Of a DNA stretch of 64,000 nucleotides, positions 11,282-22,541 are shown in pieces. Under the pieces are notes generated by a model that was not told the origin of the DNA, ran no database searches, and saw only the letters and a program-made list of their open reading frames with translations. The position numbers and the translations under genes are program-made. The stretch is from Carettochelys insculpta (Eukaryota; Chordata; Testudines; Carettochelyidae), in the NCBI RefSeq assembly GCF_033958435.1, contig NC_134138.1, positions 81,640,298-81,704,297 on the forward strand, given 5' to 3'. Numbering within the stretch: position 1 is the first letter of the stretch; each line of letters opens with the position of its first letter.

Positions 11282-11717
11282 ACTCTGCCCAGGCCCCCTA
11301 CTGCCCGCCCCTTCCTCCCCCACACTCCTGCCCCAACGCCCACACCATGGAGCACCCCACCGCCCCCCCCCCCACTTGTCCTGGACAAATGACAGCACGC
11401 ACTTGTGGCTGAACGTAAATTTTCTTTTTCCTTTCCAAACCTTTTTTTTTCTTTCAGAAAAAATTTGTTTTTTGATGTAAATAAATATATGTGAACCACA
11501 AACAGAAAACAACGAGGTACAAACGTTCAAGAAAAGCAATATGTACAAAAATAAAACAATCCAAAGAAACAACTGTCTGCCATAAATAATAAAAAGAAAA
11601 CCAGGGAGGATAAAGGGGAGAACTATTTACATGGGGGGGACGGGGCAAACGGGGGGACCAAAAAAACAGGGTCCAACTATATACAAGGGGGGGGGCCACG
11701 TCCCAGGCCCCTCGCCC
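11282..11717. other. Convergent intergenic gap of the Harbinger element
   Basis: The AT- and homopolymer-rich stretch lies between the stop codons of the two transposon genes. AATAAA motifs on the plus strand (near 11479 and 11551) could polyadenylate the transposase mRNA. I saw no AATAAA for the minus-strand gene in this gap. Confidence 0.5.
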
Positions 11718-13785
11718 CTATAGCCCGGCACTGGGCGTGGCCGGCCGGGAGCCCCGCCGCGCTTGCAGCCTGGTTCGTGGCTGGGTGGGAGCGGGCTGGA
11801 CCGGAAGGTATGGGGGCCGGCGAGTGTCAGGTGGCTCCAGGGGTCCCTCGGCGCTCCAGCCCTCGCGGGTGGGTGGCGGGGCGACGGCAGACGGGCCGGC
11901 GACGGGCGGAGCAGCTGGTGGTGGGGCTGCAGGAGCAGGCAGGGCGGGCGATGGTTCGGCCGGCGCGGCAGGGGGGGGCAGGTAGTCCACCAGGCGGTTG
12001 AAAGTCTCCATGTAGGCCCCCCATGCCTCTTGGCGCCAGGCCAGCGCCCGCTCCTGCAGCTGCAGGTGCTGCTCCGCGACCTCCAGCTGCCGACGGTGGA
12101 TGGCCAGCAGCTGGGGGTCCGTCGCCGTCGGCGGTTGTAGGCGCGGGGTCCGCCGTCTAGCCCGCCGCGGGGCCGGTCGGTCCTCGGCCGAGGGGCTGCC
12201 CTGGAGCGATGGTCCCGGAGGGCTCTCCGGGACGACTGATGCCTCGCCGGCGCTCTCTTCCGGTCCTTCTGATGGTGCAGGTGCAGGACACAGGAGAGGA
12301 GGGGGGGAAGAAGAATGGAGACAGGCGTTAGTGTGGGCCCCGAGCCGTGGCCTTTGTCCCCCCAGCCCTGTGCTGCAGGTTCCCCATCCCCGTCCCCGGG
12401 AGATGCTGCTGTGATGGATGGGGTTCAGGGGTCCCCCTGCCCTGCACCCTGTCCCCTGGTGGGAGCGACTCTCACTTCACCCCGCAGGGTCTGAGAGCAG
12501 GAGAGGTTTCTTAGGCCACAGATGCCCAGTTTCTGCCAGGAGTGACAGCACCAGCTGTCGGAAGAGACAGTCCTTCCAACCCGTCGTGGGGAGAAGACCC
12601 CAAGGGGGGCCCCTCTGGGATGCAGCTTTCCCCCTCCTCAGGCTGGCTGCCTACCAGCTCTCCCTTCCCCTAGCCTCTACCTGTGGCCCCCGCCCTTGCC
12701 CCCCAATTCCAAGCCAGCTCGGCTCCTCCCTCCTGTTTGTTCAGGGCAGAGGTGTCACCTGCCAGCTGTAGCGCCAGGATCCTCCTTTGGCCCTGGGAGC
12801 TATTCGGCTCTTGTTGCTCATATGTAGCGTGAGTCTCCCTTTGGCACTCCCCCCACTCCATCACATGCTGCTGCTGCGGGGTGTCCCACCCCCTCCTCCC
12901 AGGGGCCCCTCGAGGTTCCGCTCCTCCCTGGCCCGGGGATGGGGCATGGCACTGTCATGCGGGGTGGGGCGGGGGCAGAGGCTGATGGATGCAGTGCTGT
13001 GAGGGCCATGGCCCTGGTGTCCTTGGGGCCATGGCCATGTGAGCATGTGGGGGGCCCTGGACACATATCTCTTACCCCCGCCCCTCAAGCCCAGGGGTGT
13101 CCACCAGAGAGGGGTACCTACCTGTCGGTCCGCTCCCACGGTCCGGAGATCCCCAGGGGTCGGAGGCCCTGCTGCTGCTCCGGGATGGCAGGAGGAGGAT
13201 CTGCAGGCTGGATTCTGCGGAGTAGGAGCCCCCCTCCTCCTCCTCCTCCTCCTCCTGCCGTGATATCCCGGGGGTGGCCTCCGGGGGGGGCCCCCGGGGT
13301 GCGGGGCTTGCCTCCGGGGTGGACTCCGTCTGCAGGGCCTGCTGGGGCTCATTGGCCAAGGTATCAAGGGTGGCCGGAGGGGAGGAGGTGTGCCAGGGGC
13401 CCAGGATGTCCCTGAGCTCCCTGTAAAAGGGGCAAGTGACGGGGGCGGCCCCAGATCGACTGGCCGCATCCCGGGCCCGGGAGTAACCCTGCCGCAGCTC
13501 CTTGACCTTACTCCTGACGTGGTCAGGAGTGCGGGCAGGGTGACCCCGGGCAGCCAGGCCGTCGGCCAGCCAAGCGAACGCATCCGCGTTCCGCCTCTTG
13601 CTCCCCATTACCTGGAGCACCTCCTCCTCGCTCCAGAGCCCCAGCAGGTCCCGCAGCTCGGCCTCCGTCCAGGAGGGGCCCCGCTGCCGCTTGCCAGCCT
13701 GGCTGCCCCTCTGGCTGGGCTGGCTGCCCTGGCTCCCCTTGGGGGGGGTCCCCTGGGGGCGCTGGGGGGGCTGCCGGGTGGCCAT
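11718..13785 (-). CDS. Harbinger Myb/SANT-like DNA-binding partner, two exons
   Basis: This is the second transposon protein. In characterised Harbinger elements the Myb-like partner binds subterminal DNA and brings the transposase into the nucleus. Exon 1 runs 13785 to 13122 and ends at donor ACAG|GTAGGT. Exon 2 runs from 12268, after acceptor ACCATCAG, to 11718. The junction is phase 1 (the split codon gives Glu) and the product is 404 residues. Basic residues GKRQRG (about 31-36) precede a trihelix/Myb-SANT-like domain at about 37-129, with tryptophans in GPSWTEAELRDLL, LGLWSEEEV and FAWLADGLA, then RSKVKELRQGY and CPFYRELRDILG. A poly-Glu run follows. The exon-2 C-terminus has a helical RRQLEVAEQHLQLQERALAW segment and MYB-partner-like YMETFNRLVDYLP, then a Pro/Ala-rich tail. 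An in-frame upstream ATG at 13971 could add 62 residues, so the start is uncertain. No internal stop was found. Confidence 0.85.
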
Positions 13786-14020
13786 CGCAGGTCTGTGGGG
13801 CTGAGGGTGGTGCAGGCTCGCTGCGTGTGCAGGCTGCAGCCTGCACGTTGCCTCAGCTTCCTGCAGAGGCAGGGAGGGGGAGGGGACCTTTAAGGGGCCG
13901 CTCCACGCGGCCACCAGTGAGCTGAGGGGCTGCAGAGAGCGTCTCTCAACCCCCCAGCTGATGGCCGCCATGGAGGACCCAGCAATTTCGACGTTGCGGG
14001 ACGCGGATCGTCTACACGGT

Positions 14021-14190
14021 CCCTACTTCGACGTTGAACGTCGAAGTAGGGCGCTATTCCGATCCCCTCATGAGGTTAGTGACTTCGACGTCTTGCTGCC
14101 TAATGTCGAAGTTAACTTCGAAATAGCGCCCGACGCATGTATCCGCGACGGGCGCTATTTCGAAGTTAGTGCCGCTACTTCGAAGTAGCG
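14021..14190. repeat. Subterminal palindrome cluster of the Harbinger element
   Basis: Three perfect inverted repeats lie near the right end. At 14021-14051 there are 15-bp arms around one base (CCCTACTTCGACGTT arm). At 14114-14132 and 14149-14167 there are 19-bp arms (starting AACTTCGAAATAGCG) with a 16-nt loop. At 14173-14190 there is the 18-bp palindrome CGCTACTTCGAAGTAGCG. All share the TTCGA core and may be binding sites for the transposon proteins or form hairpins. Confidence 0.85.
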
Positions 14191-14212
14191 TGCACGTGTA
14201 GACACAGCTTAA

Positions 14213-15976
14213 TTGTGTCAGAAAATGGACATATCTGATGGACCTAGGCTTTTCACGTGGTTATTTGTGATATAGCTCAATTAGGTTTTCACGAACAAAG
14301 AGAATAATCTGTTATTAAATTTAAAAGTTGAAAGTAAGATAGCCTTAAGATGATATCTCTGATATTTTGGAGTTTGTAGTAACTGTGTTTGTTTAGCTAG
14401 AATGACACAAAGAAGTGTAAGAGAAAACAGCAATTTTTTCAAAAAGAAATAATCTGTAAATGCTTCCTCTGTAAAATCAGAAACTATTTTAATATTACGT
14501 ACAAAATACTGTTGTTCTTTGGATAGTGTGCTAAAGTTAGAAACCAAATTAAATCACTTGAGTGTGAAACAAGCATTTGTCTCCCTTATGTGTAACCTTA
14601 TCTGAACAAAAGTTACTAGGACATCTCAATTTTGCATATATTTATTCATACAATGCAGTTTAATAGCCACCTAACTTACCAAAAAATGATCACCCCAATA
14701 AAGATTTCATGATATGCAATAGAGGTTTTGATCCCCACCTTTGTCCAGCAATGTCTCGTTGAAGCAATGTTCCAAATGTAAGTTTAATTTATATGAAATT
14801 TTGGAACTGTGCTTGGAATATTAGGGGGAAAGAGGACTAGATTCTTCCCTGGGCTTTGGGCAAAGCGCAGGAGGCAGCTGATGAGAGCTGGGCACAGCCA
14901 AAAGAAGAACTAGCCGGCAGAAAAGGCAGCACAAATATTGAACAGAAAATTGAGGCTGTACATTAGGAAACAGGAAATAAGGAAACATCAAAAGAAACAC
15001 TGATTCCACAGCTCAGATTTATCTAGGTGGAGAGCCCCTGGGAGCAGAAACTCTTCAGGGAAATGCAGTGGCACAAGGCACCACAGAAACTTAATTCCTC
15101 AGTAGTTTGCATTGGCCAACTCAGCTCACAAAGTGGGCAGCACTGACTGAACAAGTGTGGCTGAAAGAAGTATGATTCTACATGTTTTCTAGGGAGCTGC
15201 CAGAAGCAAATGAAGCTGCCTCGGGCTGGTGAAGTCCCCAAAGGAGGAAAGCTGGCTAGTCTGGTAAATGAAGGTGCAGTTTGTTCAACTCTGCACTTGC
15301 AAGTGTGAACCTGATCTTTTTCACCTAAGACTTTTTTCCATATTTAAGTAGATGGGCATCAGCTAATCAATCACCACTTTTAAATAGGTATACTGAGTTA
15401 AAATATCCATATAGATAAGCGACATTTGCCACAATTAATGAATGTTGAGCATCCTTGTATATACAAGGGACTTTGTTAAAGGTTACCTTTTCTTTGTCTG
15501 ATGAATGGAAACATCCTACCCATTCATTCAGCAAGAGTTTTATGGCTATTAGTATAGCATTCTCCACAAAAATACAAAGTTTTGTAAATTGAATTCCTTG
15601 ACATTTGGAGATATATGTGTACAAGGACTAAAGATAGTCCCTTAAATTTAATGAAGGATTTGAACCACTAATTTATTCCTGTGAATACATATCAATTCAA
15701 GGAACTGTCTGTAAAGGACATTTTACTTAATAAATCTGTTCTATGGCAGAATTCACCTTAAGCAAATACTTTTTTTTCCCCCAGACAAAAATGTACAGTA
15801 TGAACATTGGTATTTTGACAAATGATCTACTTGAAACTAGGCTTAAATTCATGCAACTATTTTCACCTGAAAAGTAAATAAGTTCTTCTAGGCAACAACA
15901 GGCCATATTTTTACCAATAAACTCACTGTGTCTGAAAGTTTTGTAAATTTGTAAACTCTTTGATTTAGCAGTGGAC
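14213..15976. other. Intronic DNA without recognised genes
   Basis: AT-rich sequence between two Harbinger copies. No coding exon or delimited repeat was recognised. Confidence 0.5.
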
Positions 15977-15979
15977 TAT

Positions 15980-16690
15980 AGCTGTGTCTACACGTGCACG
16001 CTACTTCGAAGTAGCGGCACTAACTTCGAAATAGCGCCCGTCGCGGCTACACGCGTCGGGCGCTATTTCGAAGTTAACTTCGACGTTAGGCAGCGAGACG
16101 TCGAAGTCGCTAACCTCATGAGGGGATCGGAATAGCGCCCTACTTCGACGTTCAACGTCGAAGTAGGGACTGTGTAGACGATCTGCGTCCAGCAACGTCG
16201 AAATTGCTGGGTCCTCCATGGCGGCCATCAGCTGGGGGGTTGAGAGATGCTTTCTCTCCAGCCCCTGCGGGGCTCTATGGTCACCGTGGGCAGCAGCCCT
16301 TAGCCCAGGGCTTCTGGCTGCTGCTGCGGCAGCTGGGGATCCATGCTGCAGGCACAGGGTCTGCAACCAGTTGTCGGCTCTGTGTATCTTGTGTTGTTTA
16401 GTGCAACTGTGTCTGGGAGGGGCCCTTTAAGGGAGCGGCTTGCTGTTGAGTCCGCCCTGTGACCCTGTCTGCAGCTGTGCCTGGCACCCTTATTTCGATG
16501 TGTGCTACTTTGGCGTGTAGACGTACCCTCGCAGCGCCTATTTCGATGTGGTGCCGCGCAACGTCGAAGTTGAACGTCGACGTTGCCAGCCCTGGAGGAT
16601 GTGTAGACGTTATTCATCGAAATAGACTATTTCGATGTTGCTACATCGAAATAAGCTATTTCGATGTTGGCTTCACGTGTAGACGTAGCC
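15980..16690 (-). mobile_element. Non-autonomous Harbinger copy (internal deletion), inverted
   Basis: This 711-bp element is in reverse orientation relative to the complete element. It has matching ends (AGCTGTGTCTACACGTG and, read in reverse, GGCTACGTCTACACGTG) and a TAT target duplication (15977-15979, 16691-16693). It keeps the left leader, with a start-codon relic encoding MDPQLPQQQPEALG then stop, and the right subterminal palindromes. Both genes are missing. It is closely related to the copy at 49342-50038. Confidence 0.9.
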
Positions 16691-16827
16691 TATGAATGCT
16701 ATTGTGCCTTGGCTTCATTCAGAAATATAAACCCAGATAGTGTGGCCACTTATACTTGAATCACTCTGATTGCAGACTGATGTGCAATTTCTAACATGGA
16801 GAAATATGTTTTGTGTTTTATCTCAAT

Positions 16828-17141
16828 GGCGTCAGTTACACTACAGTGATCTGTTGTCAGAAGTCACTGTCAGAAGAGATTTCCCGACAAAACTTCTGTC
16901 GACAGAGTGGCAGGACTGCCCAGCCACTCTCTCAACAAAACAGGCACCCATAAGAACAGCAGACAGAGCTGCCCCTTGTCTTACACACCCTGTCTGTTGA
17001 GAGAAGGCCCCCCAGAACCTGTTATCAGAAAAGTTATCGGTGGGAGTGCTGACTTTGTCAACATTCTGTCAACAAAATGCATTTTGTGTTTAGATGTTCC
17101 AACCAGTTTTGATGGCAAAACTCACTGGTGTAGCTGTAGCC
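16828..17141. mobile_element. Harbinger-like MITE, GTCGAC-rich type
   Basis: The interior strongly resembles the 6304-6738 MITE (TCAGAAGAGATTTCCCGACA, CTCTCAACAAAACAGGCACC). The ends, GGCGTCAGTTACACTACAGTG and reverse-read GGCTACAGCTACACCAGTG, are imperfect inverted repeats. AAT lies on both sides (16825-16827, 17142-17144). Confidence 0.65.
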
Positions 17142-17144
17142 AAT

Positions 17145-20100
17145 GTCCACTAGCCAAAAGCCTTGTCATAACATTACCTATGAAGTTGTGCAAGGCCTAA
17201 ATTCAAGAGAGACACAATACTGTAGTAGTTAATACTAAATTCTGAGCTTTTTGTTGGATAAGGCAGTGATTTTAGTGGCATGTGCAAAATTAAAGTTTTA
17301 AAAGTGACTTACATTTTCTGAGCTGACAATTAAACAATTATTTAAATTCATTGAGTGCAGGAAGCCTATGATTGGGCCACTGGTTTTGCCAGGCAGCAGG
17401 GTAATTAAAGAGGATGAGAAGTTTCACTGAAAATGTATTATTTCCTTCCAAGGTTTCCCCACTGTGAATGACAAGGAAGTATGTAATCCTGGATTACACT
17501 TTCCAGGTAATGAAACTGAGGCCCTGACAGAAATAGAGGTATAATAGAAGAGGCAGTGGGACAACTCTAGATAAATTGCAGTAACTCACTAGGACAAATG
17601 AAAGAGTTCTGAAGAATTAAATAAAGAAATAAATAGAATATTAACCTTTTTCATTTGTCATTCAGCTATGATACTGGGGGGTGGACAGAACTCTAGAAAC
17701 ATGGAAAGGATATTCCTAGGAATCATACACCTGTGAGCTGTGTTTCAGTACCAAAAAAGAAACATTCAAAAATCATTCCAGAGCATTTAAATCCTTAGAT
17801 GAGAGTTACAGGGTTGATATAAACAAGCAAGACTTCTGCAGGGATTAATTATATTTCGAAAGCCTGTGAAAAGTCCTTTGAGTTAGAAGTATTTGAATTA
17901 AAAACAATAACAAATTGGTGTATATAACTTTAGACTGTATTTTTATAAAATAATTCAGAAGACGCAACTTAGGACCTGAGTCTGCCTCCACTGAACTCTA
18001 AATGAGTCTGATGTTGACTTTCATGGGAGCATGATCAGATCCTTGGAAATGATGGCATAAGACACAAAAAGTCTTGTGAAAACTGGTTAAGGAATGAAGG
18101 ATTGGAAAAAAGACTAATTTTTGGAATGGAGTCCAGAATACACACACACACACACACACACAAAATGGTCAACATTTGGTGGGCAAGGGACATGCAAATT
18201 GTTTAGGATAGTCAAGTCTAGGGGGCACAGAGAGGAGACAAAGTACCATCAAAAGTAGAAAAATAAGAAATGTAGCACATGAAATTCAGTGTCATTGCCC
18301 TTTGATCATTGAAAGAAACAATTTAAAGTATTTGGACACATTTGAGTTGCTAGAGTATGTGTAACTTCCTAGAGAAAATATCTAGGAACAATCTTCTTAA
18401 TGCTCGGAAAGAGTAAAAAATTGTTAGGTTGTTTTAAGCAGGGGATAGACTTGTATGGAAATAACATTCTGCTAATTAATTCAGTGGTCTACCCATGCTT
18501 TTAATAATATATTCAATTTGATTACCTGGTCTCTAAATGGATATATAGTAGATAGCATAAAAATGTCCAGAGAAGGGCAATAAAACTAATTATAAGGCCT
18601 AGATACTTCCAAAAGAGGAAATATTAAAATAACTAGAATTATACAATTTTGGAAAGAAATAGTTAAAATAAAGTATGAAAGGAACACCTTAATTAGTGAC
18701 TAAGGTAGAGATGGCCAGTTAGATGCAGTTTTTACTCTATCCCATCAGAGAGAAATATGACAACTGACATTAAAAATTGCAAGTACAGAGCTAGACTGTA
18801 GCTTTAGATCCCAGGAAGCTGGGTGAAAAGTCTTCACTGCAGCTCCTGCAGGAATTCTAACTGACTCAATCAAAATTTTTACTGCAGATTATAGAGCGGT
18901 TTTTGGAGAGGTGCAGTCTGTGCTCCATTGTGCCAGTTCCTCTCTGCTGACTGGGGCAGAGCCAATGGCAAGGTCATGGTCCCCCCTGCACCCTGTTTCT
19001 CCCATTCTGCTTTTGGATTGCTAGTTATCAGTGATGGCATTAGCCTGAAGCAGTCCTTGATATTGCAGTGAGGGAGGTGTCTCGTGGTCTTTCCCAATGA
19101 GCTCCACTGCCTGGTTCAGGCACATTCTGGCCCACAGAATCAATAAAAGGAAGGAGTCTTAGACAAATGTTACTGTATAGCTAACCTGTGGCTCGCAGTA
19201 AACTCCCTGCATCCTTCCTTGCCAAACGCTTGTTGCCCCCTCCATCACTCTCTCATTTCATATCTGTCTAGTAGGTTTAATCCTCAGCTAGTAGGTTTCA
19301 AGTTTATGTGTGGATTTTGGCTGAGGTTAGAGAATAAAATAAAATCATTCCATGGTATAGTACTGTGTAATTGCCCAGGTATATTATGTTTTGGACTTTA
19401 TTTTACTATTTTCCCTGGAAACATGTTGTATAGGCTGCCATGGCAACAAGGACTAGCTAGATCACTGGTCAGTTCCAGTATGGCAATTCCTAGGTATTTA
19501 TTGCCAATGTACTTAGTCTAGAGGAGAGAAAGATGTGTTAGCTGTAACATTCTGGCAATACTCTATATACGTGAATGCACAGTGACACTGATAATGACTT
19601 AGGCAAAAAGTTTATGACCAGCTCTCCCCACTGCCCCATGATGATGTTCCTCCATCTCTGATTGAAGGAAATATATGTTGTTTCCACCTAAACTTTTTTT
19701 TTTTGCAGAGCTGCTGTGCTGGCATATTTAGTTCATGCGGAAATATTATATAATTATTACTAGGTGACAAGAGCAGATAACTAGACCAATACTATCTATG
19801 AAAAGAATTACAAGCACTAGCCATAATTACCTCCTCTAATTGAAAGATAATTTCTAGAGGGAAGTGTGTTTTTTCCCCCCATGGTAGTTGATAACCCAGG
19901 TCTCTGGAGGGAATATGGGGTGTAAGTGTGTGTTTATATGACATGTCCGCTACACTTTTCTGTATACAACACTGTGAAAAGGAAGTACAAAACTGTAGGC
20001 ATGTCATCAGTTGGGCATCCTGAGGCCTTCCTGTCAAGGGGGTTGGACTCCACCACACTGAAATTCTCTGTGGAAGACCACACCTCTTTGCTCCTCTGGC

Positions 20101-20394
20101 TCTGTAACAGGCTCAGTAGTGGGGACTTAGCATTGTCTGGCTCCAACCCCTCCTCTAGAGTGGGCTTATGTGCCCAGTGGCCTAGGTCCTCACATCTGTT
20201 GAGCACAGGCTGCAGGTGCCCAATAAGTTTCAAGTGCCAGATGCAGGAGTGGGGCACCCAGCAACAGTATAGGGTATGGGACACAGGGATGAGGTGCCCA
20301 GTCCACAGATGTCTGGGAGTACTGCCACCCCAGGCATGGCTGGCAAGTGGATGTGGACCTGCCTGACTCCACCGTGTCCCAGCCCAAGTCCCTT
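17145..20394. other. Intronic DNA with a CA microsatellite
   Basis: Mostly AT-rich, with no recognised coding exon. A (CA)n tract of about 12 units lies at roughly 18139-18162. From about 19900 the sequence becomes GC-richer and resembles an unclassified dispersed repeat that continues beyond the CR1 copy at 20395-20874. Confidence 0.5.
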
Positions 20395-20874
20395 TCAGTG
20401 ACAGAAGAATCCATAGTCCAGAAAAGAGCGACAAGAATGATTAAAAGTCTAGAGAATGTGACCTACGAAAAAAGGTTGAAGGAATTGGGCTTGTTTAGTT
20501 TGGAAAAGAGAAGATTGAGGGGAGACATGATAGCGGTTTTCAGGTATCTAAAAGGGAGTCATAAGGAGGAAGGAGACAACTTGTTCTCTTTGACCTCTGA
20601 GGATAAAACAAGAGGCAATGGGCTTAAACTGCAGCAAGGGAGGTTTAGGTTGGACATTAGGAAAAAGTTCCTAACTGTCAGGGCGGTCAAACAGTGGAAT
20701 AAATTGCCGAGGGAGGTTGTGGAATCTCCATCGCTGGAGATATTTAAGAACAGGTTAGATAGATGTCTTTCAGGGATGGTTTAGATAGTACTTGGTCCTG
20801 CCATTGGGGCAGGGGGCTGGACTGGATGGCTTCTCGAGGTCCCTTCCAGTCCTAGTGTTCTATGATTCTATGAT
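20395..20874 (+). mobile_element. CR1 LINE 3' end, 5'-truncated
   Basis: It encodes the C-terminal end of the CR1 reverse-transcriptase protein in one frame: VQKRATRMIKSLENVTYEKR, then LGLFSLEKRRLRGDMIAVF, WNKLPREVVESPSLEIFKNR, stopping at 20784. The short 3' UTR ends in tandem TTCTATGATTCTATGAT, the hallmark CR1 terminus. Only the last part of the element is present, so it cannot move. Confidence 0.9.
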
Positions 20875-22541
20875 AGCTGGGGATCCCACTGGAACATGCT
20901 GACTGCTGCTCTTGGAGGTCCACACCCAGAGAGTAGTCAGATTCCTTGGGCTCCTTCCTAAACTCCCCCTCAGTCGTATCTGCATTCACAACTCTTCCTC
21001 AAACTCCTCAGGGTACATGGTGAGTGGTAATCTCAACAGTTCCTCTGTTTCAGGTGCGTCTGGGGGTCTGAGATCCCAGGCAGCCCCCTCAGTGTGGCTG
21101 TCACTACTTGCCATGATCAATTTTTGCTTCTGGTTGGAGATCTCCCAACCTGTCACCTCGACACCCAGATGCAGAGATAATCTCCCACTGGAGAGTGGCT
21201 GTGAGGGGTCTGCCTCCTCCCATGACTTGGTCCAGTCTGACCCACAGGGCCCAACCCTTAAACTTTCTGCTCCTGCCAGGCCCCTTTGGTACAAAAGAAC
21301 TCGTGCTATTCACTCTTTGTTGGCAAAAAGATAGTTGTTCATATCCTCTTCTGGTAGCTTTCTATTGTTTTATAAAAGTAAATCAACAAATACTACAGCC
21401 GTTGCTCCATTATACTGTAAACTCTTTAATATCCGGCATTCTGTCATCTGATATTTTCAAATAACCGGCATTTGACCCATAAGTACAGTATAGTGAAAGT
21501 AAATGCAAATAAATAGAGCAAATACAGTATACGTTCACAGTTTTCAATACTACTGTTGTTGATAAATAAGGTACTCTGCATATATTTTGTTTGTTTCTTT
21601 ATATCTAATCTTGGTTTTCTGTAGTGTTATGCATTGCTAGGTGTACCTCTTTATTATCCAGAATATTTGAATACCTGACAACCTCCCTCTCCCAGGGCGG
21701 CCAGATGTAAGAGTTTGCTGTGCAGCAGAGCCTCAATTTAAGGGACTAATGGAGGGGAGGGTGTCCACTATTCCTGAAAGCCTGTTAAATCTGAGGGCTT
21801 ACTGCCCACACACCCCCGCCAGGCTCCCCCAGCCTCAGTCCCCCCACCCAAAAAACCCCTGACATTCACCATAGCTGCCACTGCTGGAAGAGCCGCTGGA
21901 TTCTGATGCATGGCTGGAACCGCGTCAGTGCTGCATGGTGAGGCACCTCAAACTGCACATGGTAGCTGGAGCGGCCTCACAGCAGGGGGCTAGAGGGACC
22001 GCGGCCTGAGCTGCCACTTGCTTCTCCCAGTAGGGGTGGAGCACATACACACTTGCCAGTCTGCCCACATACAGAGGAGATGGTGGTTTTTCCAGGCTGA
22101 GGCAGCATAAGTCTCTACACTTTTTTTTTTTTGCGGGGGGAGGAGTGGGGGAAATGATTTTACAAACCCCAGTGGACTTTGGGAACAATGGGGGGGACAT
22201 CCGTTGTTCCGGAAGTATGCTAAATTGGGGTCTGTAAAATTGAGGATTTACTTTATATACAAGAATTCTAATTAGAGCAGACAGTTAAACCCTTCAGTTT
22301 TCATAGTTCCTGTCAACAGAGTTTACACTCAGATACTGTGGTGAGTGTTGCCAGTGCCAAACCCTGAGAATGACAGAATTCCAAAAAATATTTTTACCTG
22401 GCTTTTCCTGGAGTTAGGATTGCCCAACAGGTTCAAACACAAAATCAGCATGTAAGTACACACAGTACCAAGAGGCTATGCTCATTTACAAAATCATCCA
22501 AGTTTCCACAAAAGGAATAATGCAAATTCATTGGGGATGAA
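20875..22541. other. Non-coding DNA, unclassified repeats
   Basis: A GC-richer stretch to about 21340 is probably the other side of the repeat hit by the CR1 insertion. At 21420-21480 there are ATCCGGCATT/ACCGGCATTT motifs, and similar motifs at 21650-21700 and 22190-22260, reminiscent of an old DNA transposon. I cannot classify it, and no gene was recognised. Confidence 0.35.

Larger units (their letters stand above)
9494..14209. mobile_element. Complete autonomous PIF/Harbinger DNA transposon
   Basis: A 4716-bp element with imperfect inverted ends: left GGCTACGTCTACACGTG, and right end read in reverse AGCTGTGTCTACACGTG. It is flanked by a perfect TAA target duplication (9491-9493, 14210-14212). 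It encodes a DDE transposase on the plus strand and a Myb/SANT-like DNA-binding protein on the minus strand, the two-gene arrangement known for Harbinger transposons. The genes converge on an AT-rich gap (11282-11717). Subterminal regions are packed with TTCGAAGTAG-type palindromes, probably protein-binding sites. Both genes are open after splicing with canonical junctions, so the element looks young and possibly functional. GC content of the gene regions is far above that of the surrounding intron. Confidence 0.92.

Noticed and set aside
11015..11572. Minus-strand frames overlapping the transposase second exon
   Set aside because: Shadow frames of GC-rich coding DNA on the opposite strand with no recognisable domain.
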